Positions 35,960 through 46,500 of a stretch of 64,000 nt of DNA are shown in pieces. The position numbers and the translations under genes are program-made. Each line of letters opens with the position of its first letter. The stretch's first letter is position 1. Under the pieces are notes generated by a model. The model did not search any database, was not told where the DNA came from, and worked only from the letters and a program-made list of their open reading frames with translations. Source of the stretch: Deltaproteobacteria bacterium (lineage in GTDB: Bacteria; Myxococcota_A; UBA9042); assembly GCA_020632665.1 (NCBI GenBank), contig JACKFC010000013.1, positions 62,001-126,000 of the forward strand. The letters run 5' to 3'.

Positions 35960-36643
35960 CTAGATTGCGCAGTCGATCCAGGCGATGAAGGCGCTGCGGT
36001 TGATGGTCTTGGCGTCGCACGGCAACCCGGCGCGGCTGCGCTGCCAAGAGCAGAAGCTCTCGGGCAGCTGCGCGAATTCCTCGCCGAGCCAGAGCAGGCC
36101 GACCTGCTTCTCGATATCCGGGTCGTTGAACGTCGTCTTCAGGTGCTCGAGCACCGATTTTGCGCGGCCCTCGCTGAGCTGCTGGTTGACCTCGGCCTTG
36201 CCGTCGGGGCTGGCGCGGGCGACCACGAAGAAGAAGCTGGCGCCGCGGCGGTCGGCCCAGGCGCGGCCGATGGCGTCCTTCGCGGCGTCGTCGAGCGTCA
36301 CGCTGTTGGCGTCGTATTCGATGATGTGGACGCGCTGCGAGAGCGGCAGGAAGAGGGCGTTGAAGTCCTCGTCCGAGAGCGCGACGACCTTGGCGGCGTC
36401 GGCGGGCTGGCAGCCGCGACCCTCTTGCTGAATCAGGCCGCAGGCGCCGGCGACGCGCCGGACGATCTGCTTCAGCGCCGGGGTGCAATAGCCCTCTTCG
36501 GCGACGGTCGCGACCGCCGCGGCGGGCTTGGCAGGGCCGCTCGACTCCAGCGCGGTGCGGGCTTGGCCGAGCCAACCCTGGACCAAGAAGATCGGCACGC
36601 AGATGCCCGCCGAGAGCAACAATCCGTGGACGATGCCGTTCAT
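35960..36643 (-). CDS. OmpA-like domain protein, membrane-anchored
   Basis: A 227-residue protein with one N-terminal hydrophobic anchor (about 5-24) and a C-terminal OmpA-like region: VVARASPDGKAEVNQQLSEGRAKSV fits the peptidoglycan-binding pattern in which a polar S/A-x-x-G-x-x-x-N segment precedes LSxxRA. Extra cysteines (YCTP, ACG, GRGC, FCSW, PCD) could form disulfides. The start at 36643 has GGAGG seven bases upstream and overlaps the stop of the VKOR fusion (ATGA). It might tether the redox machinery to the wall, but that is inference from position. Confidence 0.7.
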   Translation of the reverse strand: MNGIVHGLLLSAGICVPIFLVQGWLGQARTALESSGPAKPAAAVATVAEEGYCTPALKQIVRRVAGACGLIQQEGRGCQPADAAKVVALSDEDFNALFLPLSQRVHIIEYDANSVTLDDAAKDAIGRAWADRRGASFFFVVARASPDGKAEVNQQLSEGRAKSVLEHLKTTFNDPDIEKQVGLLWLGEEFAQLPESFCSWQRSRAGLPCDAKTINRSAFIAWIDCAI

Positions 36644-38001
36644 CGCTTCGCCTCCGCGATCAGCCGCCGCAGCGTGAAATCGAGACCCAGGTCGGTGTCT
36701 TCGTCGCAGAGCCGGGTGCCGCCGACGTAGAGCTGCGGCGTCATCACCGGCAGCGCGTTGGCCACGGCGAAGCGCAGCGCCTTGTTGACCTTGGCCTTGA
36801 CCTCGGCACCGCCGATGCACTTGGCCACCGCCGGGAAGCGCTCGGCGATGGTGCTCCGCAGCTTGCCCTCGTCTTCCTTGCCGAGCGCGAGCAGGCGCTG
36901 CTGCTCGGCGAAGGCCCAGTCGAGGATCTCGGGCGCTTTGTCGCCAGCGCAGAGCATCGCCTCGCTCACGGCGCAGGCGCCGGGATGCAGCGAGTTCTTC
37001 ACCATCCAGTTGCAGCGGCTGTCGAGCGGGAAGAGCAAGATCTCGCGGCCGAGCCGCTTGTCGAGGCCGGTCTGGCCCAGGCGCGTCTCGAACGCCTTGC
37101 AGGCCGGGCAGAGCGGGTCGAGGACCATCAGCGCCGGCGCGGCGTCGATCTCCTTCGGCAGCTTCAGCAACACGCCCGCATCGTCCTCGGCGACCAAGGT
37201 GCCGCAGCCCTTCAGGCTGGCCCGCTCGCTCGGTGCGTTGCCCATCCAGGCCCAGCCGAGGATGCCGACGAAGAGCACGCCCTCCAGCGTCCAGACGATC
37301 CAGCGCCCCCACGGCGGCGCACCGCTGCCCGCCGGGGCACGCACCACCGCGATCAGCGCGAAGAGGAAGGCCGTCGCCGAGGCGCCGTAGATGCCGACGC
37401 AGACGGTGCAGAAGCTGCCCACCTCATTCGCCGAGAGCCAAGCGAAATAGGCGCTCGTGGCGACCGGCACCAAGGTCGCCAGCAGCAGCCAACCGCTCTC
37501 GCGCCGGCTGCGGTCGGGCAGCCAGGTCAGGTAGAGCGAGATGGCGCAGAGGAAGGCGAAGACGGCGAACCCGCCGAGCGCCACCGGCACGCCACCCCAG
37601 ATCCGATCGCGCCAGATCGAGGAATAGGGCGAGAGCATCGCCGCTTTGCAGCCCGAAGCGCCGAGGCTCGGCTCGCCGCCGGGGAGCACCGAGCAGGTCA
37701 CGGCGTGGACCTGGCCGTCGAGGTGGTGGGCGAAGTCGGCGGTCGAGGTGGCGGCGAAGGTCGCTCCGGCCGCCGCGGCGATCGCGACCATCAACGTGGC
37801 CAACCAGCCGGGCACCAGCCCACCGCGCGACGGCGGCGTGGCGTAGGGGTCGCCGCCGTCCTCGTCGATGGTCACGGCGTCGACGTCGAAGTCCGGATCG
37901 GTACGGCTCGCCCACGCAGCGGCGACCGGCGCGCGATCGGCGGGTGCTCCGCCCGCGTCGGGGTTGCGCTGCCAGGGCAGGTCTTCGCGCTCTTCGGCCA
38001 T
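36640..38001 (-). CDS. VKOR-family disulfide oxidase fused to a thioredoxin-like domain
   Basis: A 453-residue membrane protein. Residues about 62-260 carry the vitamin K epoxide reductase fold: four to five transmembrane helices, the loop cysteines Cys103 and Cys118 followed by SPYSSIW, and the active-site pair FCTVC (Cys198 and Cys201). Residues about 285-450 form a DsbA/thioredoxin-like domain with CPAC (298-301) and a cis-Pro-like MTPQLYVGG. Such fusions pass electrons from periplasmic dithiols to quinone and act as combined DsbA-DsbB. The long polar N-terminus (1-60) is cytoplasmic. Together with the TlpA-like lipoprotein it makes a disulfide system; the Cys-rich exported proteins in this window are obvious clients (inference). 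Confidence 0.9.
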   Translation of the reverse strand: MAEEREDLPWQRNPDAGGAPADRAPVAAAWASRTDPDFDVDAVTIDEDGGDPYATPPSRGGLVPGWLATLMVAIAAAAGATFAATSTADFAHHLDGQVHAVTCSVLPGGEPSLGASGCKAAMLSPYSSIWRDRIWGGVPVALGGFAVFAFLCAISLYLTWLPDRSRRESGWLLLATLVPVATSAYFAWLSANEVGSFCTVCVGIYGASATAFLFALIAVVRAPAGSGAPPWGRWIVWTLEGVLFVGILGWAWMGNAPSERASLKGCGTLVAEDDAGVLLKLPKEIDAAPALMVLDPLCPACKAFETRLGQTGLDKRLGREILLFPLDSRCNWMVKNSLHPGACAVSEAMLCAGDKAPEILDWAFAEQQRLLALGKEDEGKLRSTIAERFPAVAKCIGGAEVKAKVNKALRFAVANALPVMTPQLYVGGTRLCDEDTDLGLDFTLRRLIAEAKR

Positions 38002-38043
38002 CGATCGCCTCGTCCGCGCCCAGGGCAGGCGCGTCCGGCGAGC

Positions 38044-38526
38044 CTATGCCGAGCCCGCGATCGCGTCGAATTTGGCGGCCAGCAGGCGTTCGCGCATCGC
38101 CGCGAGGTGGTGCAGCGGGATCTCTGCCAAGGCGTTGTCGAGCCGCGGTCCCCCCTCGCCGAGCGCGTCAGCGAGGCGTGCGGCGTAATCGTCGGGCAAC
38201 GCGCAGAGCACGGCGGCGTCGGGGCCGAGCGCGGCGATGCCGAGCGCGACCGCCTGCGCCGCGACGTGCTCGCGCGAGACGACGGGATCGTCGGGGCGGC
38301 TGAAGGTCACGTCGTAGGGACCGGGGACGACGTCGTCCGCAGCGAGCAAGCCGTGCAACGCGGAGAAGATCAGCACCCGCTCGGCCCGGCGCTCGGCCCA
38401 GGCCAACGCCGCGGCGAAGAGCGGGCTCCGGTAGGCCAGCCGCGCCGGACGCGGTCCGACCACGCCGGGCGCGTCCCAGGCTTTTTCCTTGCTGCAGGGG
38501 ATGACGGCGAAGGGCGCGCGCCTCAA
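38044..38526 (-). CDS. DUF6884-like small protein, TTG start
   Basis: A 160-residue cytoplasmic protein with VIPCSKEKAW at its start, FSALHGLLAADD and PYDVTF in the middle. This pattern recalls the DUF6884 family, often found near phage or DNA-related genes. In-frame starts are limited: TTG at 38526 overlaps the upstream stop (TTGA) and puts the conserved CSK motif near residue 11, the usual place. It lies inside the redox operon but has no obvious redox role. Related proteins are thought to be nucleotide-linked, without firm evidence. Confidence 0.65.
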   Translation of the reverse strand: MRRAPFAVIPCSKEKAWDAPGVVGPRPARLAYRSPLFAAALAWAERRAERVLIFSALHGLLAADDVVPGPYDVTFSRPDDPVVSREHVAAQAVALGIAALGPDAAVLCALPDDYAARLADALGEGGPRLDNALAEIPLHHLAAMRERLLAAKFDAIAGSA

Positions 38527-40400
38527 GCGCAGTCGTCCATCGCCTCGAACTCCTCGTCGGCCGTCTTCTTCGGGTCCGAGGCGGTCTTCTTCGGGTCCGA
38601 GGCGGTCTTTTTCGGATCCGACGCGGTCTTTTTCGGATCCGACGCGGCCTCGAGCTTCGGATCCGACGCGGTGTGCTTCGGGTCTGAGGCGGTGGGGCAC
38701 GAGGAAGTCGGATGCTTCGGATCCGAGCTCGTCGTCTTCGGGTCGGAGCTGGTCTTCTTCGGATCCGACGCGGTCGCGGCCGCCGCGGTGGAGGTCCGCT
38801 TCGGATCGCTCAGCTTGGGGTCGGAGAGCTTCGGATCCGAGAGCTTCGGATCGCTCTTCGGGTCCGACGCGCCGAGCTGGGCCAGCCGATCACGCGCCGC
38901 CTCCAGCTTCGGATCGGAGAGCTTCGGGTCGGAGAGCTTCGGGTCCGAGATCGCGATGGTCGCCCCGGCGACCGTACGCAGCTCGAGCTCGCCGCCGTCG
39001 AGGCCGTCGACCGCGCAGCCGCCCATCGCCGCCATGCCGACCGCGACGAGCAGGGCCTGCAGCCACGAACCACGCAGCAGCCAGCCCAGGCGCTGGGTCC
39101 AGGCCGGCGCGGTGCCGTCCTCGTCGGTGTGCTGCCGTGCGCGCTCGACGATGGTCCCGAGGACCTCGGCGTGGCGCACGCCGTCGCGGAAGATCCACTC
39201 CAGCACCGCCTCGTGCTGCACCTCGGCCTTCTGCTCCATGCCGAGCTGCACATAGACCGTCTCGCGCAACGCCTCGGCCATCGCCATCAGCAGCGCGTCG
39301 CCGGAAGCCTGCGCCGTCGAGCTGGCCAAGCGTGCGAAGCGCTGGCAGCCGAGCTCGTCGCCCTGGCCGAGCGCGGCCCAAGCCCGTCGGTTGGCCAAGC
39401 GGGCCTGCACCGTCGGCGAGAGGTTGCCCTCGGCCTCGAGCGCGTCGAGGCGCGCGATGGCGTCCTCGTAGGCGCCGGCGCGGACGTCGATCATCGCGAG
39501 GTCGGTGAGGATCGCGTGGCGGTCGACCCGGTTGCGGTCGCCGTCGACCGCGGCGTAGGCCAGCAGCGCCGCGTCGTAGGACTGCCGCGCCTTGCCCGAG
39601 TAGGCCGCGCCGCGCGCGCTGTGGCCGCGGATCACCGCCTTCTGCTCGTAGAGATCGCCGAAACCATGCCAGCACTTGCCGTCGAGCGAGGGGCTCGCCG
39701 CCAGCACAGCGGCGAAGTTGGCGCGGGCGAATTCCAGCGTCCGCAGGGCCATGTCGAGGTGGCCGCGGCGGCGGTAGATGGTGGCGCGCTCGATCTCGGC
39801 CGCGACCTGCGCCGCGTCGATGCCGGACGCCGCGTGCTCGGCACCGTCGAGCTCACCGAGCTCCATGTAGAGGTCGACCGCGTCGTCGACGAAGCGCAGC
39901 GCGTCGTCGATGAAGCCCGGGTAGCGGCCGTGCGAGCGGACGAGCTTGCCGATCAGCAGGCTCATATCGGCGCGGACGCGGATGCTCACCAGGTCGACGC
40001 GGCCCATCGTCGCCTCGTAGAGCCCGACCGCGCCCTGCAGGGCGTACGTGTCCTCGTCGCGCTCGTACGCGGCCTGCACCTCGGCGGCCAGCGCGCGGGT
40101 CGGCTCGGCGGGCACCGGCAAGGGCAACAATTCGTCTTCGAATTCGATCAGCAGGCGCGCGACGTGACGACCGACGTCGACCACGCTGGCGAGCTGCTCG
40201 GCGTAGCGCTGCCGCGTGCCCGAGTCACCATGCAAAATCCGGTGGATCTGACTGACGTTCTTGCTCGCACCGAAGCGGCTCGCGGTGCGCTCTGCCAGCT
40301 CACGGTCGCAGAGGCCGAAGACCTCGCGGCGGCGGTTGAGGATGGCGACCAGGGCAGGGTAGCGACCTTCCTGGGTGCGGGTGCTGGTGTGGCGGGACAT
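38523..40400 (-). CDS. HTH/TPR-like protein with membrane segment and SDPK tetrapeptide-repeat tail
   Basis: A 625-residue protein of unknown function. Residues about 10-75 look like a helix-turn-helix domain (DRELAERTASRFGASKNVSQ). Residues about 90-420 form helical TPR-like pairs. One hydrophobic stretch, LQALLVAVGMAAMGGCAV (about 450-470), ends in a lipobox-like GGC far from the N-terminus. The last 150 residues hold 17 copies of SDPK, singly or in runs spaced by Leu or short Lys/Thr/Ala linkers, then an acidic end. The start at 40400 has GGAGG four bases upstream. It heads the operon that continues with the DUF6884-like and VKOR genes. A transmembrane regulator is possible. Confidence 0.7.
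   Translation of the reverse strand: MSRHTSTRTQEGRYPALVAILNRRREVFGLCDRELAERTASRFGASKNVSQIHRILHGDSGTRQRYAEQLASVVDVGRHVARLLIEFEDELLPLPVPAEPTRALAAEVQAAYERDEDTYALQGAVGLYEATMGRVDLVSIRVRADMSLLIGKLVRSHGRYPGFIDDALRFVDDAVDLYMELGELDGAEHAASGIDAAQVAAEIERATIYRRRGHLDMALRTLEFARANFAAVLAASPSLDGKCWHGFGDLYEQKAVIRGHSARGAAYSGKARQSYDAALLAYAAVDGDRNRVDRHAILTDLAMIDVRAGAYEDAIARLDALEAEGNLSPTVQARLANRRAWAALGQGDELGCQRFARLASSTAQASGDALLMAMAEALRETVYVQLGMEQKAEVQHEAVLEWIFRDGVRHAEVLGTIVERARQHTDEDGTAPAWTQRLGWLLRGSWLQALLVAVGMAAMGGCAVDGLDGGELELRTVAGATIAISDPKLSDPKLSDPKLEAARDRLAQLGASDPKSDPKLSDPKLSDPKLSDPKRTSTAAAATASDPKKTSSDPKTTSSDPKHPTSSCPTASDPKHTASDPKLEAASDPKKTASDPKKTASDPKKTASDPKKTADEEFEAMDDCA
38568..38952 (-). repeat. SDPK-coding repeat array
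   Basis: Seventeen SDPK tetrapeptides are encoded by TCGGATCCGAAG-like units; the last four copies form a near-identical 21-base tandem (SDPKKTA), while the first eight form 15-base SDPKL runs. The tract is a likely length polymorphism. Confidence 0.8.
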
Positions 40401-40488
40401 GGGGCCTCCGTCGCGCGCGCGAATTCCGGCGCCTTGGGAGGATGCACGACTCGGCCCGGGATGCGAAGCGATTCCGCGCTTCCACGCC

Positions 40489-40502
40489 TTGCATCGGTGC
40501 AA
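40489..40502. promoter_or_regulatory. Palindromic operator candidate TTGCA-N4-TGCAA
   Basis: TTGCATCGGTGCAA is a perfect 5-bp-arm palindrome about 90 bases upstream of the SDPK-repeat gene, in the 127-base gap between it and the stop of the Cys-rich lipoprotein. The putative HTH of the downstream protein makes self-regulation possible. Confidence 0.35.
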
Positions 40503-40527
40503 CGCGGCCCCACCGCCGCCGTCGCGC

Positions 40528-43500
40528 TTACTTGGTCCAGATCTCGACGTGGTGGAAGGTGTGCCGGGACGAGAACGTGTCCTGGTCGCTCGAGAGCGAA
40601 AGCGCCACCTTCAGCGTTGCCGCTGTATGCAGCGTCTGCACGTCGATCATCGCCTGGTGCCGAGACTTCGACATGCCCTCGCAATACGCGTTGCTGTGCT
40701 CGGCGTCCAAGCCGTTCCAGGTGACGTTGGCGAAACTGCCGTAGGTCCCGTTGAAGACCGTCTTGCCGTCCATCAGCACCTTGACCTTCAGGGTGTCCTT
40801 GAGCGCGCTGTAGCCGCCGCTGCCGGTGGCCACGATGCGCACCCGCACGGCGGTATGCGGTGTCGGCACGGCCACGTCGAAGCTGACCGGGATGGTCGTC
40901 TTCGGCTGGCCCGATTGATTCTGCACGACCTCGGCGAGCCAGCCGACGCTCTTGCTCAAGTCGTTGTCGATGCCGGCGCAGGTCGCCAGCTTGCCGGGCG
41001 CCATCGTCGTCGTCGGCAGCAGCTCCGCCCGCTCGATCCGTCGCCAGAACGCACCCGCTTTCATGTCGCACATCTGCATCGTCGTCTTGCCGTCGATGCT
41101 CATCCAGACCGGACCGACGTAGCTGTCGAGCTTGCCCTTGCCCTCGGTCCGCGTCGTCAGGCAGCTCGTCGTCGGCTTCTGCTGGCTGCAGCCGCTCGGC
41201 AGGCCCCAGCCACCGAACGAACAGCCGATGCTGGTGCAGGTGCCCTTGCCGAGCTTGCAGACGGTGTCGTCCTCGCACGGCGCGCCGTCGGCCTGCACGG
41301 TGAAGATGCAGCCCTTGCCCGAGATGCACTGGTCGTAGGTGCAGGGGTCGTCGTCGTCGCATTGGGTCGGCGACGTCTGGCAGCCGTAGAGCGCATGGCA
41401 GCCGTCGTTGGTGCAGGGATCGCCGTCGTCGCAGACCTTCGGCGGGTTGCTGCACGTGCCCGTCTTGCTGTCGCAGAGGTCGTCGGTGCACTTCGCGCCG
41501 TCGACGCAATCGGTCTTGATCGGGTGCTCGCAGCCGGTCTTGCCGTCGGCGCCCTTCACCAGGGCGTTGCAGAGGTCTTGGGTGCAGATATCGCCGTCTA
41601 CGCACGACTCGGTTTTGTTCACGCAGCCGGCCTTGGCGTCGCAGGCGTCGCTCGTGCACCAATTGCCGTCGTCGCAGCTCTCTTTCGTGTGGACGCAGCC
41701 CTTGTCGGTGGCGCAGACGTCGCGCGTGCAGGGGTTGCCGTCGTCGCAGAGCGTCGGCTGGCTGACGGCCGCCTTGCAGAGCCCCGCCTCCGGGCAGGTG
41801 CTCGCGCCCCATGGCCCGGCGTGGGCGATGCCGGTTTGGAGGGCGCCCGATCCGGTGACCCGCCGACCGGCCCACAACACGTTGGCGTCGTTGGCGGCGA
41901 AGGCGCTCGCGGTGAAGTTGGCGTCAGCTGGAAGCTCGCGCTCGACCAACTGCGTCCCGGCAAAATCGGTGAGGAAGAGGCGGGCGTCCTTGGTCGGCGA
42001 GCTGGGCGTGTGGAAGAAGGCGAAGCCGCCGTGTGGGCCTCGCCAGACCGAAGGCAGCTCCAGGCCCGAGCCCTTGGGTCCCTTCCAGGTCGAGGTGCCG
42101 ACGAATTTTCCGTCCGCGAGTTGATAGCGGATGACCCGGAAGGCGTGGGTCAGGTAGCCGCCGATGCAGCCGTCGGTCATCGCCACGGCAAGCTCGTCGC
42201 CATTGATCCGGCCCACTTGGCAGAAGTTGACCCGCTTCGGACACGACGCGGAGCTGGGGAATTCCGCGGCGGACCATTGCGTCAGGCCCGAGGGACCGAC
42301 GCGCATCGGCTGGCAGCGGGTGTAGTCGGTCGTGTCGCCGACCAGGATCGTGTTGAGCTGCGGCGCCGGGACCACATCCGCGATGTCGCGATCGACGGTC
42401 TTCTCGGCGACGACGGCACCTTTGGCGTCGCGGCGGACGAAGAGGCCGCGGGTCTGCCAGACCGCGTTCAGCGGCGCGACGTAGGCGGCGACGGTGCTGC
42501 CGTCCGGCTGCTCGGCCATGGCGCGGAACTCCCGCGGTGTGTTGCCCGAGGGGTTCGACCAGTCCAGGTCCGTCAGCGGATCGCCGTCGGCGTCGAAGCG
42601 CACGATCGTCGTCTCGAAATAGCCGGACGTCGCGACGGGCTTGCGCAGGACGATCCAGATCTCGCCGTTGCTCCGCTCGACCAGCGCTTGCACCCGAGCT
42701 TGCGCGACACCGTTGCCGTCGAAGGTGGCGAAGGTATCGAGCGGCCGCTCGATCGCGCTGCTCCACACCGGCTGGCCGACCGCGTCGAGCTTGCGCAGCG
42801 CGCCGTGGGCCTTGCTGCCGTCCTGCCAATGTCCGAAGACGAGGGTGCCGCCGTCGGCGAGCGGCAGCAGCCGATCTGCGCCCTTGCGGCTGGTCTTGGC
42901 GCCGCCGGCGACGTCTTCCCAATCGAAGTTGCGGGTCCAGCGCTTGCCGTTCGGGTCGGCGACGCAGGTTCCGGCCTTGCAGCTCGCGACCAGCGTGCAA
43001 CCGTCCGCCGGATCGCAGACCAGCCCATCGAGGCTGCTGTGGACGCATTTGCCGGTCTTGGTGTCGCAGAGGTCGAGCGTGCAGGGGGCGCCGTCGTCAC
43101 AGCCGTCCGGGCCTTTGCCCGAGCACGCCCCGGCGGCGGCGCAGGTATTGTAGCCGAAGCCCGCGACACGGCCGAGCAGTCCGCTGATCTTGCCGTCCTT
43201 GTCGGTCCTCTCGCCGGCGAGTGCGAAGCCGTCCTCGTGCTGCGCGACGCGTACGATCCGGGTCGGCGATTGCACCGGCTTGCCGTCGATCACCGTCAGC
43301 GTGCGCGACCAGACGGCGTTGCCCAGCGGATCGTGCATGCCGAGCCAGGCGATCTCACCGAGGACGGCGTCCTGCTGCGCACCCACCACCAGCACCTTGC
43401 CGCTACCGAGCCGCAGCAGGTCGTGGATCTGCACCGGGCTCAGCGTCGACCGGCGCCAGAGCTCGGCCCCCTGCGCGTCGGTGCGAACGATGAGCCCGAA

Positions 43501-46500
43501 CCAATTCTGTCCCTTCTTGCTGTGGCCGGCGGCGGTGATCGCGCCGTCGCTCGCGGCGTCCACCGTCGTCAGCAGCGTCGGCTGCTTGTCCTGATGCAGC
43601 GCCTTCTGCCACTGCACCGCGCCGGTGGCGTCGCTGCGCAAGAGCCAGCCGTACCGCTTGCCGGGCGCGCTCTCGGCCGTCGCGCCGGCGAGGACGGCGT
43701 GGGCACCACCGATCTCGCGCACCGCCATCGCCTGCGCCCCGACCGTACTCGGGAAGCGGTGCTTCGCCGCGAGCTGGCCGGTGGCCGAGAGCCGAACCAA
43801 CATCACCTGCGCGTCGTCACCGTCGGCCGCCTCTCCGGTGACCCAGACCTGGCCGGAAGAGAGCGCGGTCGCGTCGCGCGCCGTCAAGGTCGGATAGACC
43901 GTGCTGCTGGTGACCGAGAGCTGCTTGCCGGCCGCGTCGACCCGCAGCGCGAGCAGCTTGTCTTCACCACCGGCGCGACTCTGCCCGACCAACATCCCGA
44001 CCGTGCCGTCCTGCACCAGCACCGCCACCGCGCGGGCCGGACCGCCGGCGTCGCTGGCCTTCTGCGCCAGCGTGAACGTCTGCTTCGCGCCGATGCTCCA
44101 GCCTTCGAGCGTCACGGCCCGGCCGCTGACCTTTCCCGCCCCGTCGCGCTCGGTCAGGCCGCCGCCGACGATCAGGTTGCCACCGAGCACCCCGATCGCG
44201 CCGTAGCCGACGTCGCTCTTGCCGGACTCGGTGCGCAGGCGGGTCCACAGCCGCTCGACGCCGCTCGATTGGCAGCTGCCGTCCTTGCAGCTGGTGCCGA
44301 GGGTGCAGCTCTGGCCGTCGTCGCACGGTGCGCCGTCCGGCTTGGCGGCCGCCACGCACACATATTGCGTCGCGCCCTTGCTCTGGCAGACGGCGAGGTC
44401 GCAGGGCCCGCCGCCGAGCTCGCATTTGATCTTCGCTCCGGCAAAGCAGGCGCCCTTGTCGCAGGTATCGTTGATGGTGCAGCCGTCTTCGTCGGCGTTG
44501 CAGGCCGCGCCGTCCTTGAGCGTGGTGCCGAAGTCGCATTTGCCCGTCTTCGGGTCGCATGCGTCGACGGTGCAGGTGTTGCCGTCGTCGCAATTCTCCT
44601 GCTTGTGCAGGCAGCCCGTCGCGGCGTCGCAGCTGTCGGTGGTGCAGGCGTCGCCGTCGTCGCAATCGGTCGGACCGCCGCCGACGCAGAGCCCGACTTT
44701 GCAGGTGTCCCCGCTGGTGCAGGGGTCGCCATCGCTGCAGCTCTTCACCCCGGCGAAGGGCTGCAAGCTACAGCCACCATCCTTCGGATTGCACTGATTC
44801 TGCAGGCATTGCGTGTTGACGTTCTGCGGGCAATGGATCTCCGACGCGGGGTTCGGCTTGCAGACGTGCTTGCCCGGCACCGAAGTATCGCAATAGGGCA
44901 CGCCGTTGCAGAGGTCGCCGTCGTCGGTCGCGAGGCAATCGGCCGCGGTCTTGCACGTGCAGGTGAAGGTTCCGGCCTGGCAGCCGCCCTTGCCGTTGCA
45001 GAGGTCACCGGTAGTGCAGGGGTCGCCGTCGTCACAGACGGTCGCGGTCGATTGGCCGGCCATGTAGCAGGCGCCGGTCAACGGAGCGCAGGTCGATTTG
45101 CTGCAGGCGGTGTCCTTGCTCGGATCGCAGACGACCACGCTCGCCGGGTTCTCGATGCAGGTGCCGTTCTGCTTGTTGCAGACCAAGGTGCCGTTGCAGA
45201 GGTTGCCGTCCTCGAATTTCGCGCAATCGGCGTCTTGCTTGCATTGGCAGGTGAATTTTCCGACGCAGCTGCCGGCGGCGCAGACGTCACCCTGGGTGCA
45301 GGCGTTGTCGTCGTCGCAGGCCTTGTTCTCCGGCTCGGCGACCAGCTCGCAGAGGCCCGTCTTCGGGATGCAGGTGCGCTTGCGGCAGTCGGTGTCGTCG
45401 ACCGTCGGGCAGCTGGCCACCACGGTCGCGGGGTTGAGCTCGCATTTGCCGTTCTGCTTGTTGCAGAAGAGCGTGCCGTTGCATTGGTCGCCGTCTTCCT
45501 GGCTGGCGCAGTCGAGGTCGCTCTTGCAGCCGCAGATATCGGCGCTCGCGACGCAGGCTCCGCCCGTGCAGGTCTCACCGGTCGTGCAGGCGTTGCCGTC
45601 GTCGCACGGCTTCTTCGCCGCGTCCGGCACGTCGACCATCACGCACGACGCCTCCTTCGCCAGCTTCACGCCGCCCTTCTCTTCGAAGACGTTGACGCAG
45701 GTATTCTGCTGGCAATCAGTATCGCCGACGCTCGGGCAGCTCACCACCGTCGCCGGGTTGAGCTCGCATTTGCCGTTGACCTTGTTGCAGAACATCGTGC
45801 CGTTGCAGAGGTCGCCGTCGCCCGCCTTGGCCTCGCAGTCGGCGTCGTTGGTGCAGAGGCAGGTGTTGGTCCCGGAGACGCAGGTACCGAGCACGCAATA
45901 GTCGCCGACGGTGCACGCCTCGCCGTCTTCGCAGGCGGACTTGGTCGGCGCCGGCGTCGGCTCGCACTTGCCCGTTGCCGGCACGCACTCGGCCTTGAGG
46001 CACGCGGTGTCGCCGGTCGTGGCGCAGCTGACCACCGTGGCCGGGTTGACGACGCAGGTCTTGCTCGCCACGTCGCAATAGAGCTTTCCGTTGCAGAGGT
46101 TGCCGTCTTCCTTCGGTGCGCAGTCGGCGTCGGTGGTGCAGGCGCAGGTATTTGGCCCGAGCGCGCACGCACCGGCCGTACAGGTGCCGGGTTGGGTGCA
46201 GGGCTCGTCGTCGTCGCATGGGGCGCCGTCGGCGACGTTGGTCTTGCTGCAGGTGCCGGTCGTGGGGTCGCAGGCGACCTTCTGGCAGGCCGGATCGTCG
46301 GGTGCGCAGCTGACGACGGTGGCCGGATTGACGACGCAGCGGTAGGGGAAGGCTCCCTTGTCGCAGAAGAGTGTGCCGTTGCAGAGGTCGCCGTCTTCTT
46401 CGTCCTTGCAGTCCGCGTCGCTCTGGCAGGTGCAGAAGCTCGTCTTCCCCGGGACGCAGACGCCGTCTTTGCAGGTCGCGTCGACCGTGCACGGATCGCC

